From: Planctomycetota bacterium
GTDB lineage: Bacteria > Planctomycetota > Phycisphaerae > UBA1845 > JANYLN01
DNA: 33,849 bases
Direction of reading: 5' to 3'
Assembly: GCA_025357795.1 (NCBI GenBank)
Contig: JANYLN010000245.1
Coordinates: 1-33,849 of the forward strand
In this document: positions 7,924-16,433 of the stretch, piece by piece
Layout of the letters: each line of letters starts with the position of its first letter
How positions within the stretch are numbered: the first letter of the stretch is position 1
The notes under the pieces: model-generated
What the model was told of the DNA's origin: nothing
The model's database searches: none
What the model saw: only the letters and a program-made list of their open reading frames with translations
Made by a program: the position numbers and the translations under genes

Positions 7924-8886
7924 ATGCTGACGTTCATTATACGACGATTGCTGATCAGCATCCCGATTTTGATCGGGATCACGCTGGTCAGCTTCTTCAT
8001 CATCCACCTGGCGCCGGGCAGTCCATATCCGGGCCTGGAGATGAACCCCAAGGTCAGCCCCGAGGTTCGGGAGCTGATGAAGAAGGCCTATCATTTCGAC
8101 GAGCCGCTGCCGAAGCGGTACTACATGATCATGCGCGACATGCTGACGGGGGAGCTGCGGAGTTTCAAGGATGACCAGCCCGTGCTGCAGAAGATCGGCA
8201 ACCGGCTGCCGGCGACGTTGGCGCTGAACGCGGTGGCCCTGATCTTCACGGTGGCCGGGGCGGTTCCCTTGGGGATCTACGCCGCCCGGTATCGAGGGAC
8301 GTGGCGGGACCAGGCGGTGACGGTGATCAGCTTCATGGGCATTGCGCTGCCGGGGTTCTGGATCGCGTACATGCTGCTGCTGGTGGTGGTGGGCCAGATG
8401 CACGTTCCGGTGCTGGGCATGACGACGTACGGCATGCTCGTGCCGAATTCAGGCGTCGGCCTGGCGGACCGGATCTGGCACCTGTTCCTGCCGTCGCTGA
8501 TCCTGTCGCTGGGCGGGATCGCGGCCGAGAGCCGTTACATGCGCGGCAGCATGACCGACACGCTGATCCAGGACTATGTGCGGACAGCGCGGGCGAAGGG
8601 GCTGCCCGAAGAGCAGGTAGTCTACAAGCATGCCCTGCGGAACGCCCTTTTGCCGATGATCACGATCCTGGGCTTGATGCTGCCGGGCCTGCTGGGGGGG
8701 GCGGTGATCATCGAGACGATCTTCGCCTATCCGGGCATCGGCCGGATGGCGTATGACTCAGTGCTCTCGCGGGACTATCCGACCATTATGACCCTGAATA
8801 CGATTACCGCTGCGCTGGTGCTGACGGGCAACCTGATCGCCGACGTACTGTACGCCGTGGTCGATCCGAGGATTCGTTTCGAATGA
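7924..8886 (+). CDS. Peptide ABC transporter permease, second copy (OppB/DppB family)
   Basis: This 320-residue inner-membrane permease is the OppB partner for the second binding protein. It begins MLTFIIRRLLISIPILIGI, followed by SFFIIHLAPGSPYPG, several helices, the EAA loop (DYVRTARAKGLPEEQVVYKHALRNALLPMI) and VVDPRIRFE at the end. It differs from the first copy in a longer periplasmic segment after helix 1 (MNPKVSPEVRELMKKAYHFDEPLPKRY), so the two sets are diverged paralogues rather than a recent duplication. The ATG at 7924 lies 46 bases after the binding-protein stop. Its TGA overlaps the next ATG. Confidence 0.93.
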   Translation: MLTFIIRRLLISIPILIGITLVSFFIIHLAPGSPYPGLEMNPKVSPEVRELMKKAYHFDEPLPKRYYMIMRDMLTGELRSFKDDQPVLQKIGNRLPATLALNAVALIFTVAGAVPLGIYAARYRGTWRDQAVTVISFMGIALPGFWIAYMLLLVVVGQMHVPVLGMTTYGMLVPNSGVGLADRIWHLFLPSLILSLGGIAAESRYMRGSMTDTLIQDYVRTARAKGLPEEQVVYKHALRNALLPMITILGLMLPGLLGGAVIIETIFAYPGIGRMAYDSVLSRDYPTIMTLNTITAALVLTGNLIADVLYAVVDPRIRFE

Positions 8887-9806
8887 CGATTGCACAGACA
8901 CAACCCGTATCCGACCCGATGGGCCTGCCGGCGACGCGGCGGTACTCGCCGTGGGACGAGTTCGTGAAGCGCTTCCGGCGGAACAAGCCGGCGGTGCTGT
9001 CGCTGGCGATCCTGGTGGTCCTGGCGACCTGCGCGGTGGTCTTCTTCACGATGGACGTGACGGGCCATTACTGGCCGTACAACCCGATGGCCCCGGACCT
9101 GAAGGCCAAGATGGAGGGGCCGAGCGCCGCTCATCCGCTGGGCACGGACAACCTGGGCCGCGACGTGATGACGCGGATGCTGCACGGCACGCGGATCAGC
9201 CTGACGGTCGGGTTTGTGGCTGTGAGTGTTTCGGTCACGATCGGTGTTTTGATCGGGGCGATTGCGGGCTATTTCGGCGGGATGGTCGACGGCATCCTGA
9301 TGCGCTTCGTTGATATGATGATGTGCTTTCCGACGTTCTTTTTGATCCTGACGGTGGTGGCCCTTTTGGAGCCGAACATCTGGAACATCATCATCGTGAT
9401 CGGCCTGACAAGTTGGACGGGCACCGCGCGGTTCGTGCGGGCGGAGTTCCTGTCGCTGCGCGAGCGGGACTTTGTACTGGCGGCGAGGGCGGGGGGGCTG
9501 AGCAACCGGCGGATCATCTTCCGGCACATCCTGCCCAATGCGCTGGCGCCGGTGGCGGTATCGGCGGTCCTGGGCATTGCCGGGGCGATCCTGACCGAGG
9601 CGAGTTTGAGTTTCCTGGGCTTTGGGGTGCAGCCGCCGGCCCCGACGTGGGGGAACATTCTGGCGGACGGGAAGAGCTACATCCTGGATGCCTGGTGGCT
9701 GATCGTGTTCCCGGGCGTGGCGATTTTCGTGACGACGCTGAGTTTTTACCTGGTGGGCGAGGGGATGCGCGAGGCGCTGGATCCGAGGCTGCGGATTGGT
9801 ACGTGA
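8883..9806 (+). CDS. Peptide ABC transporter permease, second copy (OppC/DppC family)
   Basis: This 307-residue permease pairs with the gene before it through an ATGA overlap. It shows the OppC lead (PWDEFVKRFRRNKPAVLSLAI), LGTDNLGRDVMTRMLHGTRISLTVGF, the EAA loop (RDFVLAARAGGLSNRRIIFRHILPN), the helix-capping SLSFLGFGVQPPAPTWGNIL motif and VGEGMREALDPRLR at the end. All family landmarks are in order and the length is normal. A gap of 88 bases, without clear signals, separates it from the ATPase gene. Confidence 0.93.
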   Translation: MTIAQTQPVSDPMGLPATRRYSPWDEFVKRFRRNKPAVLSLAILVVLATCAVVFFTMDVTGHYWPYNPMAPDLKAKMEGPSAAHPLGTDNLGRDVMTRMLHGTRISLTVGFVAVSVSVTIGVLIGAIAGYFGGMVDGILMRFVDMMMCFPTFFLILTVVALLEPNIWNIIIVIGLTSWTGTARFVRAEFLSLRERDFVLAARAGGLSNRRIIFRHILPNALAPVAVSAVLGIAGAILTEASLSFLGFGVQPPAPTWGNILADGKSYILDAWWLIVFPGVAIFVTTLSFYLVGEGMREALDPRLRIGT

Positions 9807-9894
9807 CGGCGAAGTCAGTTGTGAACGGCAACGATGATGACACCCCTGGACTGCGGCAAGGGGCTAGTTGGGTCGGTCAAGGTGCGAGGCGCTT

Positions 9895-10920
9895 GTGAAC
9901 AACGATACGGTACTGGATGTTCGGAACCTTAAGACGTACTTTTTCGGCGACAACGGGACGATCCCGGCTGTCGACGACGTCTCGTGGTCCGTCAAACGGG
10001 GTGAGACGCTGGCGCTGGTCGGCGAGAGCGGCTGCGGTAAGACGGTTTCGGCCCTGTCGGTCATGCGGCTGATCCCGATGCCGCCGGGCAAGATCGTCGG
10101 CGGGCAGATCCTGCTGCGGACCGATGGGCAGGAGGCCGACCTGGTGCAGGTGTCCGAGCCGCAGATGCGCAGGATCCGCGGCAGCCGGATCGCGATGATC
10201 TTCCAGGAGCCGATGACGAGTCTGAACCCGGTCTTTACGATCGGCGATCAGATCGCGGAGGCGGTGCAGTTACACGAGAACGTCTCGCGGCGCGAGGCGT
10301 GGAACCGCGCGGTGGAGATGCTCAAGCGCGTGGGCATCCCTGACCCGATGCGCCGGGCGGAGGAGTACCCGCACCAGATGTCGGGCGGGATGCGCCAGCG
10401 GGTGATGATCGCGATGGCGCTTTCCTGCAGCCCGGACCTGTTGATCGCGGATGAGCCGACGACGGCCCTGGATGTGACGATCCAGGCCCAGATTCTGGAC
10501 CTGCTGGCGAAGCTGCAGGCCGAGACGGGCATGAGCGTCCTTCTGATCACGCACGACCTGGGGGTGGTTGCCCAGATTGCGAACCGCGTGGCGGTGATGT
10601 ACGCCAGCAAGATCGTCGAGATGACCGACGTGAACAACCTTTTTGCCGACCCGCTGCACCCGTACACGCAGGGGCTGTTCCGGAGCGTGCCGCGGCTGGG
10701 TGCCAAGGAAGGGCGGCTCGAGACGATCCCCGGCGTGGTGCCCAGTCCGACGCACTTCCCGCCGGGCTGCAAGTTCCACCCGCGATGCCCGTTGGGCAGC
10801 GGTGACAAGCGGTGCCAGACGCAGGAGCCGGCACTGCTGGAGGTCAAGCCGGGGCACTGGGTGGCCTGCTGGAAGACGTGCGGCTACGAGGAACTCCACA
10901 AGAAGATTGTTGGCGGTTAA
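9895..10920 (+). CDS. Peptide ABC transporter ATP-binding protein (OppD/DppD family)
   Basis: This 341-residue cytoplasmic ATPase powers peptide import. Motifs in order: Walker A GESGCGKT (residues 43-50), Q-loop in [13 protein letters not shown], signature SGGMRQR, Walker [13 protein letters not shown], and switch histidine in ITHDLG. The C-terminal oligopeptide/dipeptide extension carries [12 protein letters not shown] and further cysteines, the conserved set seen in OppD/DppD proteins. A GTG at 9895 is chosen because a GAGG site lies five bases before it and family similarity starts just after ([11 protein letters not shown]); a TTG at 9868 would add nine unrelated residues. With the next gene it supplies the only ATPase pair for both permease sets upstream. 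Confidence 0.92.
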   Translation: MNNDTVLDVRNLKTYFFGDNGTIPAVDDVSWSVKRGETLALVGESGCGKTVSALSVMRLIPMPPGKIVGGQILLRTDGQEADLVQVSEPQMRRIRGSRIAMIFQEPMTSLNPVFTIGDQIAEAVQLHENVSRREAWNRAVEMLKRVGIPDPMRRAEEYPHQMSGGMRQRVMIAMALSCSPDLLIADEPTTALDVTIQAQILDLLAKLQAETGMSVLLITHDLGVVAQIANRVAVMYASKIVEMTDVNNLFADPLHPYTQGLFRSVPRLGAKEGRLETIPGVVPSPTHFPPGCKFHPRCPLGSGDKRCQTQEPALLEVKPGHWVACWKTCGYEELHKKIVGG

Positions 10921-10951
10921 CTGTCGGCCGAGAACGGCGGACGGCTAACTG
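10914..10951 (+). repeat. Imperfect direct repeat between the two ATPase genes
   Basis: CGGTTAACTG (10914-10923) and CGGCTAACTG (10942-10951) lie 18 bases apart, with purine-rich GGCCGAGAACGGCGGA between. The first copy contains the TAA of the OppD-type gene. The pattern resembles degenerate AACTG-type low-complexity repeats found scattered in many genomes. No gene or terminator is visible in the 57-base gap. Confidence 0.5.
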
Positions 10952-10977
10952 CTGAGTGTTGACGGGATCTTTAGACG

Positions 10978-12078
10978 ATGAACGAATCTGATCCGCGTGG
11001 TGCCGCGACAATGAAGAATACGGAACATGCGTCCGCCCGCCCGCCGAGCGAACGGCCTCTGCTGCAGGTCGACGACCTGCGGACGTGGTTTCCCATTCGG
11101 GCCGGGGTGTTCAGCAAGACAGTCGGCCACGTCAAGGCGGTCGATGGCGTTTCGTTTTCGCTACAGCGGGGCAAGACGCTGGGCCTGGTGGGTGAGAGCG
11201 GTTGCGGCAAGACGACCGTTGCACGGACGGTGCTGCGGCTGATCCCAGCGACGTCGGGGCAGGTGCTTTTCGACGGACTGGACGTGCTTGCGCAGGGCCA
11301 GCAGGAGATGCGGCAGTTGCGCCGGCGGATACAGATCATCTTCCAGGACCCGATCGGTTCGTTGAACCCGCGCATGACGGTTGCCCAGATCGTCGGCGAG
11401 ACGCTGCGGGTTCACAAGGTCGTCGGGCGAAGCGAGTGGCGCGACCGCGTGCAGGAACTGCTCCGCAAGGTGGGTCTGCCTCCCGAGGCAATGAACCGCT
11501 ACCCGCACGAGTTTTCCGGGGGGCAGCGGCAGCGGATCGGCATCGCGCGGGCGCTGGCCCTGGAGCCGGATCTGATCGTCTGCGACGAGCCGGTCTCGGC
11601 CCTGGACGTCTCGATCCAGTCGCAGATCCTGAACCTGCTGCAGGACCTGCAGGACGAGATGAAGCTCAGCTACCTGTTCATCGCGCACAACCTGGCTGTC
11701 GTCGAGCATTTCTGCGACGAGGTAGCGGTGATGTACCTGGGCAAGATTGTCGAGCAGGCCTCCTCGGGTGCGCTCTATGCCGACCCGCGGCATCCGTATA
11801 CCCAGGCACTGCTGATGGCGGTACCCGAGCCCGATCCGACCAAGCGGATGAAGCGGGCGACCCTGTCAGGCGAGGTGCCTAGTCCGGTTAATCCGCCATC
11901 TGGATGTGTTTTCAGCCCGCGGTGTCCGTTTGCGACGGATCAGTGCCGGCAGGTCCGGCCCGAACTGCGGCCGCTGCCGGGCGACCCGACACACCTGGTT
12001 GCCTGCCACTATGCCGAGCAGATGCGGCCGGACAGCCTGAGAAAGAAACTCGCCGAAGGCGCCCCATCTCAGCAATAA
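10978..12078 (+). CDS. Peptide ABC transporter ATP-binding protein (OppF/DppF family)
   Basis: This 366-residue ATPase is the heterodimer partner of the OppD-type protein. It has Walker A GESGCGKT (72-79), Q-loop [13 protein letters not shown], signature SGGQRQR, Walker [13 protein letters not shown] and switch histidine in IAHNLA, then the C-terminal peptide-transporter extension ([21 protein letters not shown]). The segment [20 protein letters not shown] before Walker A is typical of OppF rather than OppD. The start is uncertain: ATG 10978 (used) and ATG 11011 both lack a good ribosome site, and conserved sequence begins after both. It is the last gene of the transporter operon; a 6-bp hairpin follows at 12088-12106. 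Confidence 0.92.
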   Translation: MNESDPRGAATMKNTEHASARPPSERPLLQVDDLRTWFPIRAGVFSKTVGHVKAVDGVSFSLQRGKTLGLVGESGCGKTTVARTVLRLIPATSGQVLFDGLDVLAQGQQEMRQLRRRIQIIFQDPIGSLNPRMTVAQIVGETLRVHKVVGRSEWRDRVQELLRKVGLPPEAMNRYPHEFSGGQRQRIGIARALALEPDLIVCDEPVSALDVSIQSQILNLLQDLQDEMKLSYLFIAHNLAVVEHFCDEVAVMYLGKIVEQASSGALYADPRHPYTQALLMAVPEPDPTKRMKRATLSGEVPSPVNPPSGCVFSPRCPFATDQCRQVRPELRPLPGDPTHLVACHYAEQMRPDSLRKKLAEGAPSQQ

Positions 12079-12087
12079 GATCTGTCG

Positions 12088-12106
12088 CCGGCCGACTACA
12101 GGCCGG
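12088..12106 (+). other. Hairpin after the transporter operon
   Basis: CCGGCC (12088-12093) pairs with GGCCGG (12101-12106) around a 7-base loop, ten bases after the OppF-type stop codon. There is no T tract after it, so it may be an mRNA 3'-end stabiliser rather than an intrinsic terminator. Confidence 0.4.
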
Positions 12107-12268
12107 ATGTGAGATCGGTTGACCCAGGCAGCGGCGGCGGGGCCGTGCCTGGTGTGGCCGTGCGAATTTTGCGCTGGCGGTTCTGGCTTTCCAAGCCATT
12201 GGCGGATAACATTCTTAGCGATTCTGGCAAGACCTGTCGTTTACCGTTGCGCTATCAAGGAGCAGACA

Positions 12269-14212
12269 ATGACCTCGAGAGGGAAGCTCGTTGCAGGGGT
12301 TGCACTTTTCGGCCTGTTGTTTGGCGCCAGTTGGGGCTTTGCCCAGACCACCCAGCCGGCGGAACGGGCGGTTGGCGCGGTGAGCCGCGCTGCCGGTTCG
12401 ATTCTGGACGTGGTCCCGGCGGACGCCTGGGGCGCGGTGGGTGTGAACAATCTTGACGAATTCGATACGGAAGTGATGCGGCTGGGCCAGAAGCTTGGCC
12501 TGCCGATCATGTTCGCTCCGTCAGGCCTGATCCAGATGGGCCTGAACATCACGCAGGGCTTCAATCCGGCCGGGGGGATCGGCGCGATCGTCCTGAACGG
12601 GGCGAAGTACCCCGGCGCGGCCACGTGGGGCATGTTCCAGGGCTTCCCGGTACCGGTGGTGCTGGCGATCGCGGCGTCGGACAGCAAGGCCCTCATCCAG
12701 TCGATGAGCGGCAAGGAGACCGAGGATCCGAATGTTTCGGCCGTGACGCTGCAGGGCGAGTCGGTCTTTGCGGTGGTGAAGGGCGGGTACGTCCTGATCG
12801 GTCCGGACGTCGAGATCCTCAAGAGCTTGGTGGTCGAAGGTGCCGCCGCGACACAGATGGCGACCGAAGCCCTCAAGCCGGGCTTCGTCAAGCAGGCTAC
12901 CAGCTCAAAGGTGTTCATCTACGTCAATGCCAAGCCGGTGCTGGCGACGTACGGGCCGGTGCTCAAGGGCGTGCTGGCCTTTGCGGCGGCGGCTGCGCAG
13001 GGCGCCCAGGCGGGCGCCGGGACGGGGCCGGCGCTGATGATGATGGGGAGTTCCTACATTGACGTGCTGAGCAAGCAGGTCGACAAGCTGCTGATCTTCC
13101 TGGACCTGGAGCCCAATGGCCTGCACCTGTCGGCGCTGGCGACGTTCCAGCCGAACACCCTGCTGGGGAAGGTCTTTGCGGCCGCCAAGCCGAGCGGCAA
13201 GCCGTTGCTGGCGGGCCTGCCGGGCGGGACGTTCATCGTTGCGGCGGCGCAGGAGCAGACGGGCACCGAGTTTGCCCAGCAGTTGGCGGACATGTTCCTC
13301 AAGCCGTACCTGGATGCGATGCGGGCTTCGGGCCAGCCGGCGATGGCGGCTGCCGCCAGCCAGCAGGCCGAGCTCACCAGCGTCCGCATTCAGCTGGCCA
13401 AATTGCAGAAGACCGTGCAGATGGCCGCGTACGCACTGCCCAAGGGCGAGGAAGGGTCACTGGCGATCGTGCTGACGGGCCAGTTCACCGATACCGCCAA
13501 GGCGTATGAGCTGATCAAGCAGAACGTCAACAGCGAGGTGCAGTCGGCGGGCGAGCAGCAGCCCAAGGTCAAGGACTTCCTGCAGGCCGTGACCTATACC
13601 GAGGCCGCCGAGACGGTCGAGGGCGTGAAGGTGCACACCCTGTTGGTGGATCTGACGCAGTTGCCCAAGCTTCTGGACGTCCCCGAGAACAAGGCTAACG
13701 AGGCCATCAAGGCTAGCGAGGCCATCAAGGTCATCAAGGTCCTGTTCGGCTCGGACGGCCTGAAGGTTCGGATCGCCGTTGGCGAGAAGAACATCATAGC
13801 GACCCTGGGTGGCGGCGAGACGTTCCTGAAGGACGCGCTGGCGGCGGCCAAGAGCGGCAAGGCCCCCTTGGCAACGCAGCCGGCGGTCGTGAAGGTCTCG
13901 GAGCGTCTGCCGAAGGATCGCGTGAGCGTAATGTACATCTCGGCCGAGAATCTGCTGCGGGTGGTCGATCGCGTCTCCAAGGCGGTCGGCGAGCCGGGCC
14001 TGCCGTTCCAGGCGGGCGAGACCAGTGCCCCGCTGGTGCTGGCGGTGATCGGCGATCCGCTGGGTCTGCACGTGACGCTGTACGTGCCGACGGAGCTGGC
14101 GGTGAGCGTTCGGGGTATGATCAACCAGGCCCAGATGCAGCAGCAACGGTCACAGGAACTGCGTGGCCAGACGACCGAGCCGAAGACTGCCGAGCCGGCG
14201 CCGGAGTTCTAA
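12269..14212 (+). CDS. Large secreted protein of unknown function, tandem copy A
   Basis: I do not recognise this 647-residue protein. It has a clear signal peptide (MTSRGKLVAGVALFGLLFGA, cleavage near GFA/Q) and then an ATQPA-type linker, so it is exported. The body is Ala/Val/Leu-rich with alternating strands and helices. Landmarks are VPADAWGAVGVNNLDEFD (about 49-66), GYVLIGPDVEILKSL (about 171-185), LLAGLPGGTFIVAA, and the C-terminal block PLVLAVIGDPLGLHVTLYVPTEL (about 588-610). The next gene has the same landmarks at nearly the same positions and is one residue shorter, so the two are diverged tandem paralogues. Start: ATG 12269 follows AAGGAG at a 6-base gap. An 18-bp in-frame tandem duplication occurs at 13691-13726. 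A substrate-sensing or surface role is possible but not shown. Confidence 0.85.
   Translation: MTSRGKLVAGVALFGLLFGASWGFAQTTQPAERAVGAVSRAAGSILDVVPADAWGAVGVNNLDEFDTEVMRLGQKLGLPIMFAPSGLIQMGLNITQGFNPAGGIGAIVLNGAKYPGAATWGMFQGFPVPVVLAIAASDSKALIQSMSGKETEDPNVSAVTLQGESVFAVVKGGYVLIGPDVEILKSLVVEGAAATQMATEALKPGFVKQATSSKVFIYVNAKPVLATYGPVLKGVLAFAAAAAQGAQAGAGTGPALMMMGSSYIDVLSKQVDKLLIFLDLEPNGLHLSALATFQPNTLLGKVFAAAKPSGKPLLAGLPGGTFIVAAAQEQTGTEFAQQLADMFLKPYLDAMRASGQPAMAAAASQQAELTSVRIQLAKLQKTVQMAAYALPKGEEGSLAIVLTGQFTDTAKAYELIKQNVNSEVQSAGEQQPKVKDFLQAVTYTEAAETVEGVKVHTLLVDLTQLPKLLDVPENKANEAIKASEAIKVIKVLFGSDGLKVRIAVGEKNIIATLGGGETFLKDALAAAKSGKAPLATQPAVVKVSERLPKDRVSVMYISAENLLRVVDRVSKAVGEPGLPFQAGETSAPLVLAVIGDPLGLHVTLYVPTELAVSVRGMINQAQMQQQRSQELRGQTTEPKTAEPAPEF
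13691..13726 (+). repeat. 18-bp tandem duplication in coding sequence
   Basis: AAGGCTAACGAGGCCATC (13691-13708) is followed directly by a copy with one A-to-G change (13709-13726). It is translated as KANEAI KASEAI and followed by a partial third unit (KVIK). It lies in a helical charged stretch of secreted protein A. Confidence 0.9.
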
Positions 14213-14253
14213 CGGCGGCGGCAGGACTGCGAATTCGCAATCGATGAATTCCG

Positions 14254-14286
14254 GAGGGCGACGCCTTGTGCGTCGCCCTCTTTGTT
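14254..14286 (+). terminator. Rho-independent terminator after secreted protein A
   Basis: A perfect 11-bp stem pairs GAGGGCGACGC (14254-14264) with 14270-14280 around the loop CTTGT, followed by TTTGTT. It lies about 40 bases after the stop codon at 14212 and separates the two paralogous genes into different transcripts. Confidence 0.88.
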
Positions 14287-14377
14287 CGTGCAAGAGTCCG
14301 TGCAACGATAATTCCGCAGCCGGGTGATTCAGTCGTCCCTCCGGGACGAACAGCAACAGCGATGTTGTTCTTGCACG
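14287..14377. repeat. Nested palindromic element between the two secreted-protein genes
   Basis: CGTGCAAG (14287-14294) and its reverse complement CTTGCACG (14370-14377) flank an inner hairpin CGTCCC-TCC-GGGACG (about 14334-14348) and further partial pairing (GAACA/TGTTC). The arrangement, with a GTCCCTCCGGGAC core, looks like a short dispersed palindromic (REP-like) unit. Only one copy is evident in this window. The rest of the 280-base gap up to 14492 shows no gene. Confidence 0.5.
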
Positions 14378-14492
14378 GGTCCTAACTGGTGGGCTGTCGG
14401 TGACTGGCCTGCCAGTGGGTGCGATGGTAACATTGCTGATGCTCTGTGAAGGCATATCACGTGCAGGCGGTCGATAGGGCAGAGGTTTTTTC

Positions 14493-16433
14493 ATGAGATC
14501 AACAAATTGCGTACTCCCGCGGATGCTTCTGGCTGCTATGCTCGCATGGCCCGTATGCCTCGCCGCGGCAGTTGAGGACAGGGCGGCGGGCCAGGTCGAA
14601 CGGGGGCCGGCCATCAAGGCGTTTCTACAGGCGCTGCCCGCGGATGCCCAGGTTGTGGTCGCGGTGCAGGACCTGGAGAACCTCGATTTCGACTTCATGC
14701 ACCTGACGCGGGCGCTGCGTTCGCCGCTCGGGGTTTTGCCATCGGGCCTGGTGCAGTACCTGCTGGGCAGCAGTGAGCAGGTGGACCTGGCGGGCGTGCA
14801 CGGATTCGTCGTGCTGGACGAGTATCGTTTCAAGGACGCGGTGTCGTTCCAGTGGCTGGGCGATCAGGCTGCCCTACTGCTGGCGATCTCCGCCAAGGAC
14901 CCGACCAAGCTGCTCGAGGCCCTGGGGGCGGAGCGGGCGGAAGCCAAGGACTACTGGACGTTCAGACTGCAGGAGCAGCAGGTCTTCGCGACGATCCGCG
15001 AGAAGGTCGTGCTCGTCGGCCCGGACTTGAAGGTGCTCCGCGAGGTCACCCAGCCGGTGAGGGAAAGGGCGCCGGCCGGGATGCAGGCTGACCTTGCCGC
15101 GGTAGAGGCCTGTGCGGACAGTGATGTCTGGATGCTGGGGAGCGTGCGGCAGATGCTGGCGGCGAATCGCGGGGTGCTGCGCAGCCTGTGCACGATGGGG
15201 ATTGCGATGGCTCGTGGCCAGTCGGACGCGCCCAAGACGACCGGCGTGTGCGATGCGGCGTTTGCCTCGCTGTACGTTGAAATGTTGATGATGCAGGTGA
15301 ACGACCTGGCGGTGACGGTGGACATCAGCCGGCAGGGGGTGCGGATGAGCTACGTGGTGACCTATCCGCCTGGCAGCGTGCTGGGCCAGGCGTGGGAGGC
15401 CGGGGAATCGATGAATCTTCGGTCGCTAGCGGGGTTGCCGGCCGGGAAGTTCATCTTTGCAGGTTGGATGGGCAAGCGCGCCGTGGCTGCGATGCAGACA
15501 GTCGCGGATCTTGCGATGCCGCTGTGGGGGATGATGGCGGGCGCCTTGGACATCGATCACAAGGAATGGCCTGCGAGCGGACCTGCCTGGCTGGGCTCTG
15601 CGCGGCAGATCCTCGAGCAGTTCGAATGCGCCGGTTTGGCGTGTTACACGCAGCCGGAAGGGGCCAAGGGGCTGTTGGCGGTGGTGGGTACGGTCGGCTG
15701 CAAGGACGTCGATAAGGCGCTGTCGATGATTCGGCATTACGCGGGCAGGGATCGCAAGGGCGACGACGCGCCGTCGGAGGATGCGGGCGGCAAGAAAGGC
15801 TCTGGTTTGCGGTACGTGGCGGATGCGGAGGAGGTCGAGTCGGTGCCGGTGGATCACGTGCGGTTTGGCGAGACTCCAGCGCCTGCGGCTTCCGAGGCGG
15901 CTTGCGACGAGGACCATGTGTTGCGGGTTCTGCTGGGCGAGCCGTCTTTCCTGGTCCGCCTGGCGCGTAAGGAGGGGCTAATCGTTGCCGGTGTCGAGGG
16001 CGAGCCGAAGATGCTGGCCCGGGCGCTGTCGCTCAAGGCGGGCGAGGGGAGTCTGGCGGACGACCCACGGATCGTCTCGGCTGGCGACGGCATGCCGACC
16101 CGGCGGGCGGTCGAAGGGTATCTTGCGACGGATACCTTCGCCGCGTTCGTTGCCCGCAGTGTGACCGAGGCGATGAAACTGGGTGGCCAGGCCGTACCCG
16201 GAGCCTGGTCTGAGCACAAGAGCGACAATCTCATTTGGCTGGCGGTTTCGGGTGATTCCGCTGCGACGCGGGCGGACCTGTACATGCCGACCCAGGAGAT
16301 TCAGACGCTGCGAGACCTGGGTATGTGGGGCGTGGGCTACGCGACCCAGCGGGTCGTGCAGAAGCAGGGGATCCGCATGCCGAATGGGCCCGCCGAAGTG
16401 AAGGACGAGAAGGGGTCGGCGGCGCCGTTCTAA
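14493..16433 (+). CDS. Large secreted protein of unknown function, tandem copy B
   Basis: This 646-residue exported protein is the diverged partner of copy A; I do not recognise the family. A signal peptide (MLLAAMLAWPVCLAAA, cleavage near residue 26) precedes LPADAQVVVAVQDLENLDFD (about 48-67), which matches the start of the mature part of copy A. EKVVLVGPDLKVLREV (about 169-184) and the C-terminal IWLAVSGDSAATRADLYMPTQE (about 580-601) also match in order and position. It has about seven cysteines, most of them in the mature part, whereas mature copy A appears to have none. Charged low-complexity sequence lies at about 410-435 (GRDRKGDDAPSEDAGGKKG). ATG 14493 has an AGAGG site about eight bases upstream. 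The stop overlaps that of the convergent peroxiredoxin gene by three bases or so. Confidence 0.85.
   Translation: MRSTNCVLPRMLLAAMLAWPVCLAAAVEDRAAGQVERGPAIKAFLQALPADAQVVVAVQDLENLDFDFMHLTRALRSPLGVLPSGLVQYLLGSSEQVDLAGVHGFVVLDEYRFKDAVSFQWLGDQAALLLAISAKDPTKLLEALGAERAEAKDYWTFRLQEQQVFATIREKVVLVGPDLKVLREVTQPVRERAPAGMQADLAAVEACADSDVWMLGSVRQMLAANRGVLRSLCTMGIAMARGQSDAPKTTGVCDAAFASLYVEMLMMQVNDLAVTVDISRQGVRMSYVVTYPPGSVLGQAWEAGESMNLRSLAGLPAGKFIFAGWMGKRAVAAMQTVADLAMPLWGMMAGALDIDHKEWPASGPAWLGSARQILEQFECAGLACYTQPEGAKGLLAVVGTVGCKDVDKALSMIRHYAGRDRKGDDAPSEDAGGKKGSGLRYVADAEEVESVPVDHVRFGETPAPAASEAACDEDHVLRVLLGEPSFLVRLARKEGLIVAGVEGEPKMLARALSLKAGEGSLADDPRIVSAGDGMPTRRAVEGYLATDTFAAFVARSVTEAMKLGGQAVPGAWSEHKSDNLIWLAVSGDSAATRADLYMPTQEIQTLRDLGMWGVGYATQRVVQKQGIRMPNGPAEVKDEKGSAAPF

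Noticed and set aside
588-12101. A shared 13-base string CGGCCGACTACAG near 588 and 12089
   Set aside because: In a GC-rich window of this size several 13-base matches are expected by chance, and the flanks do not align.
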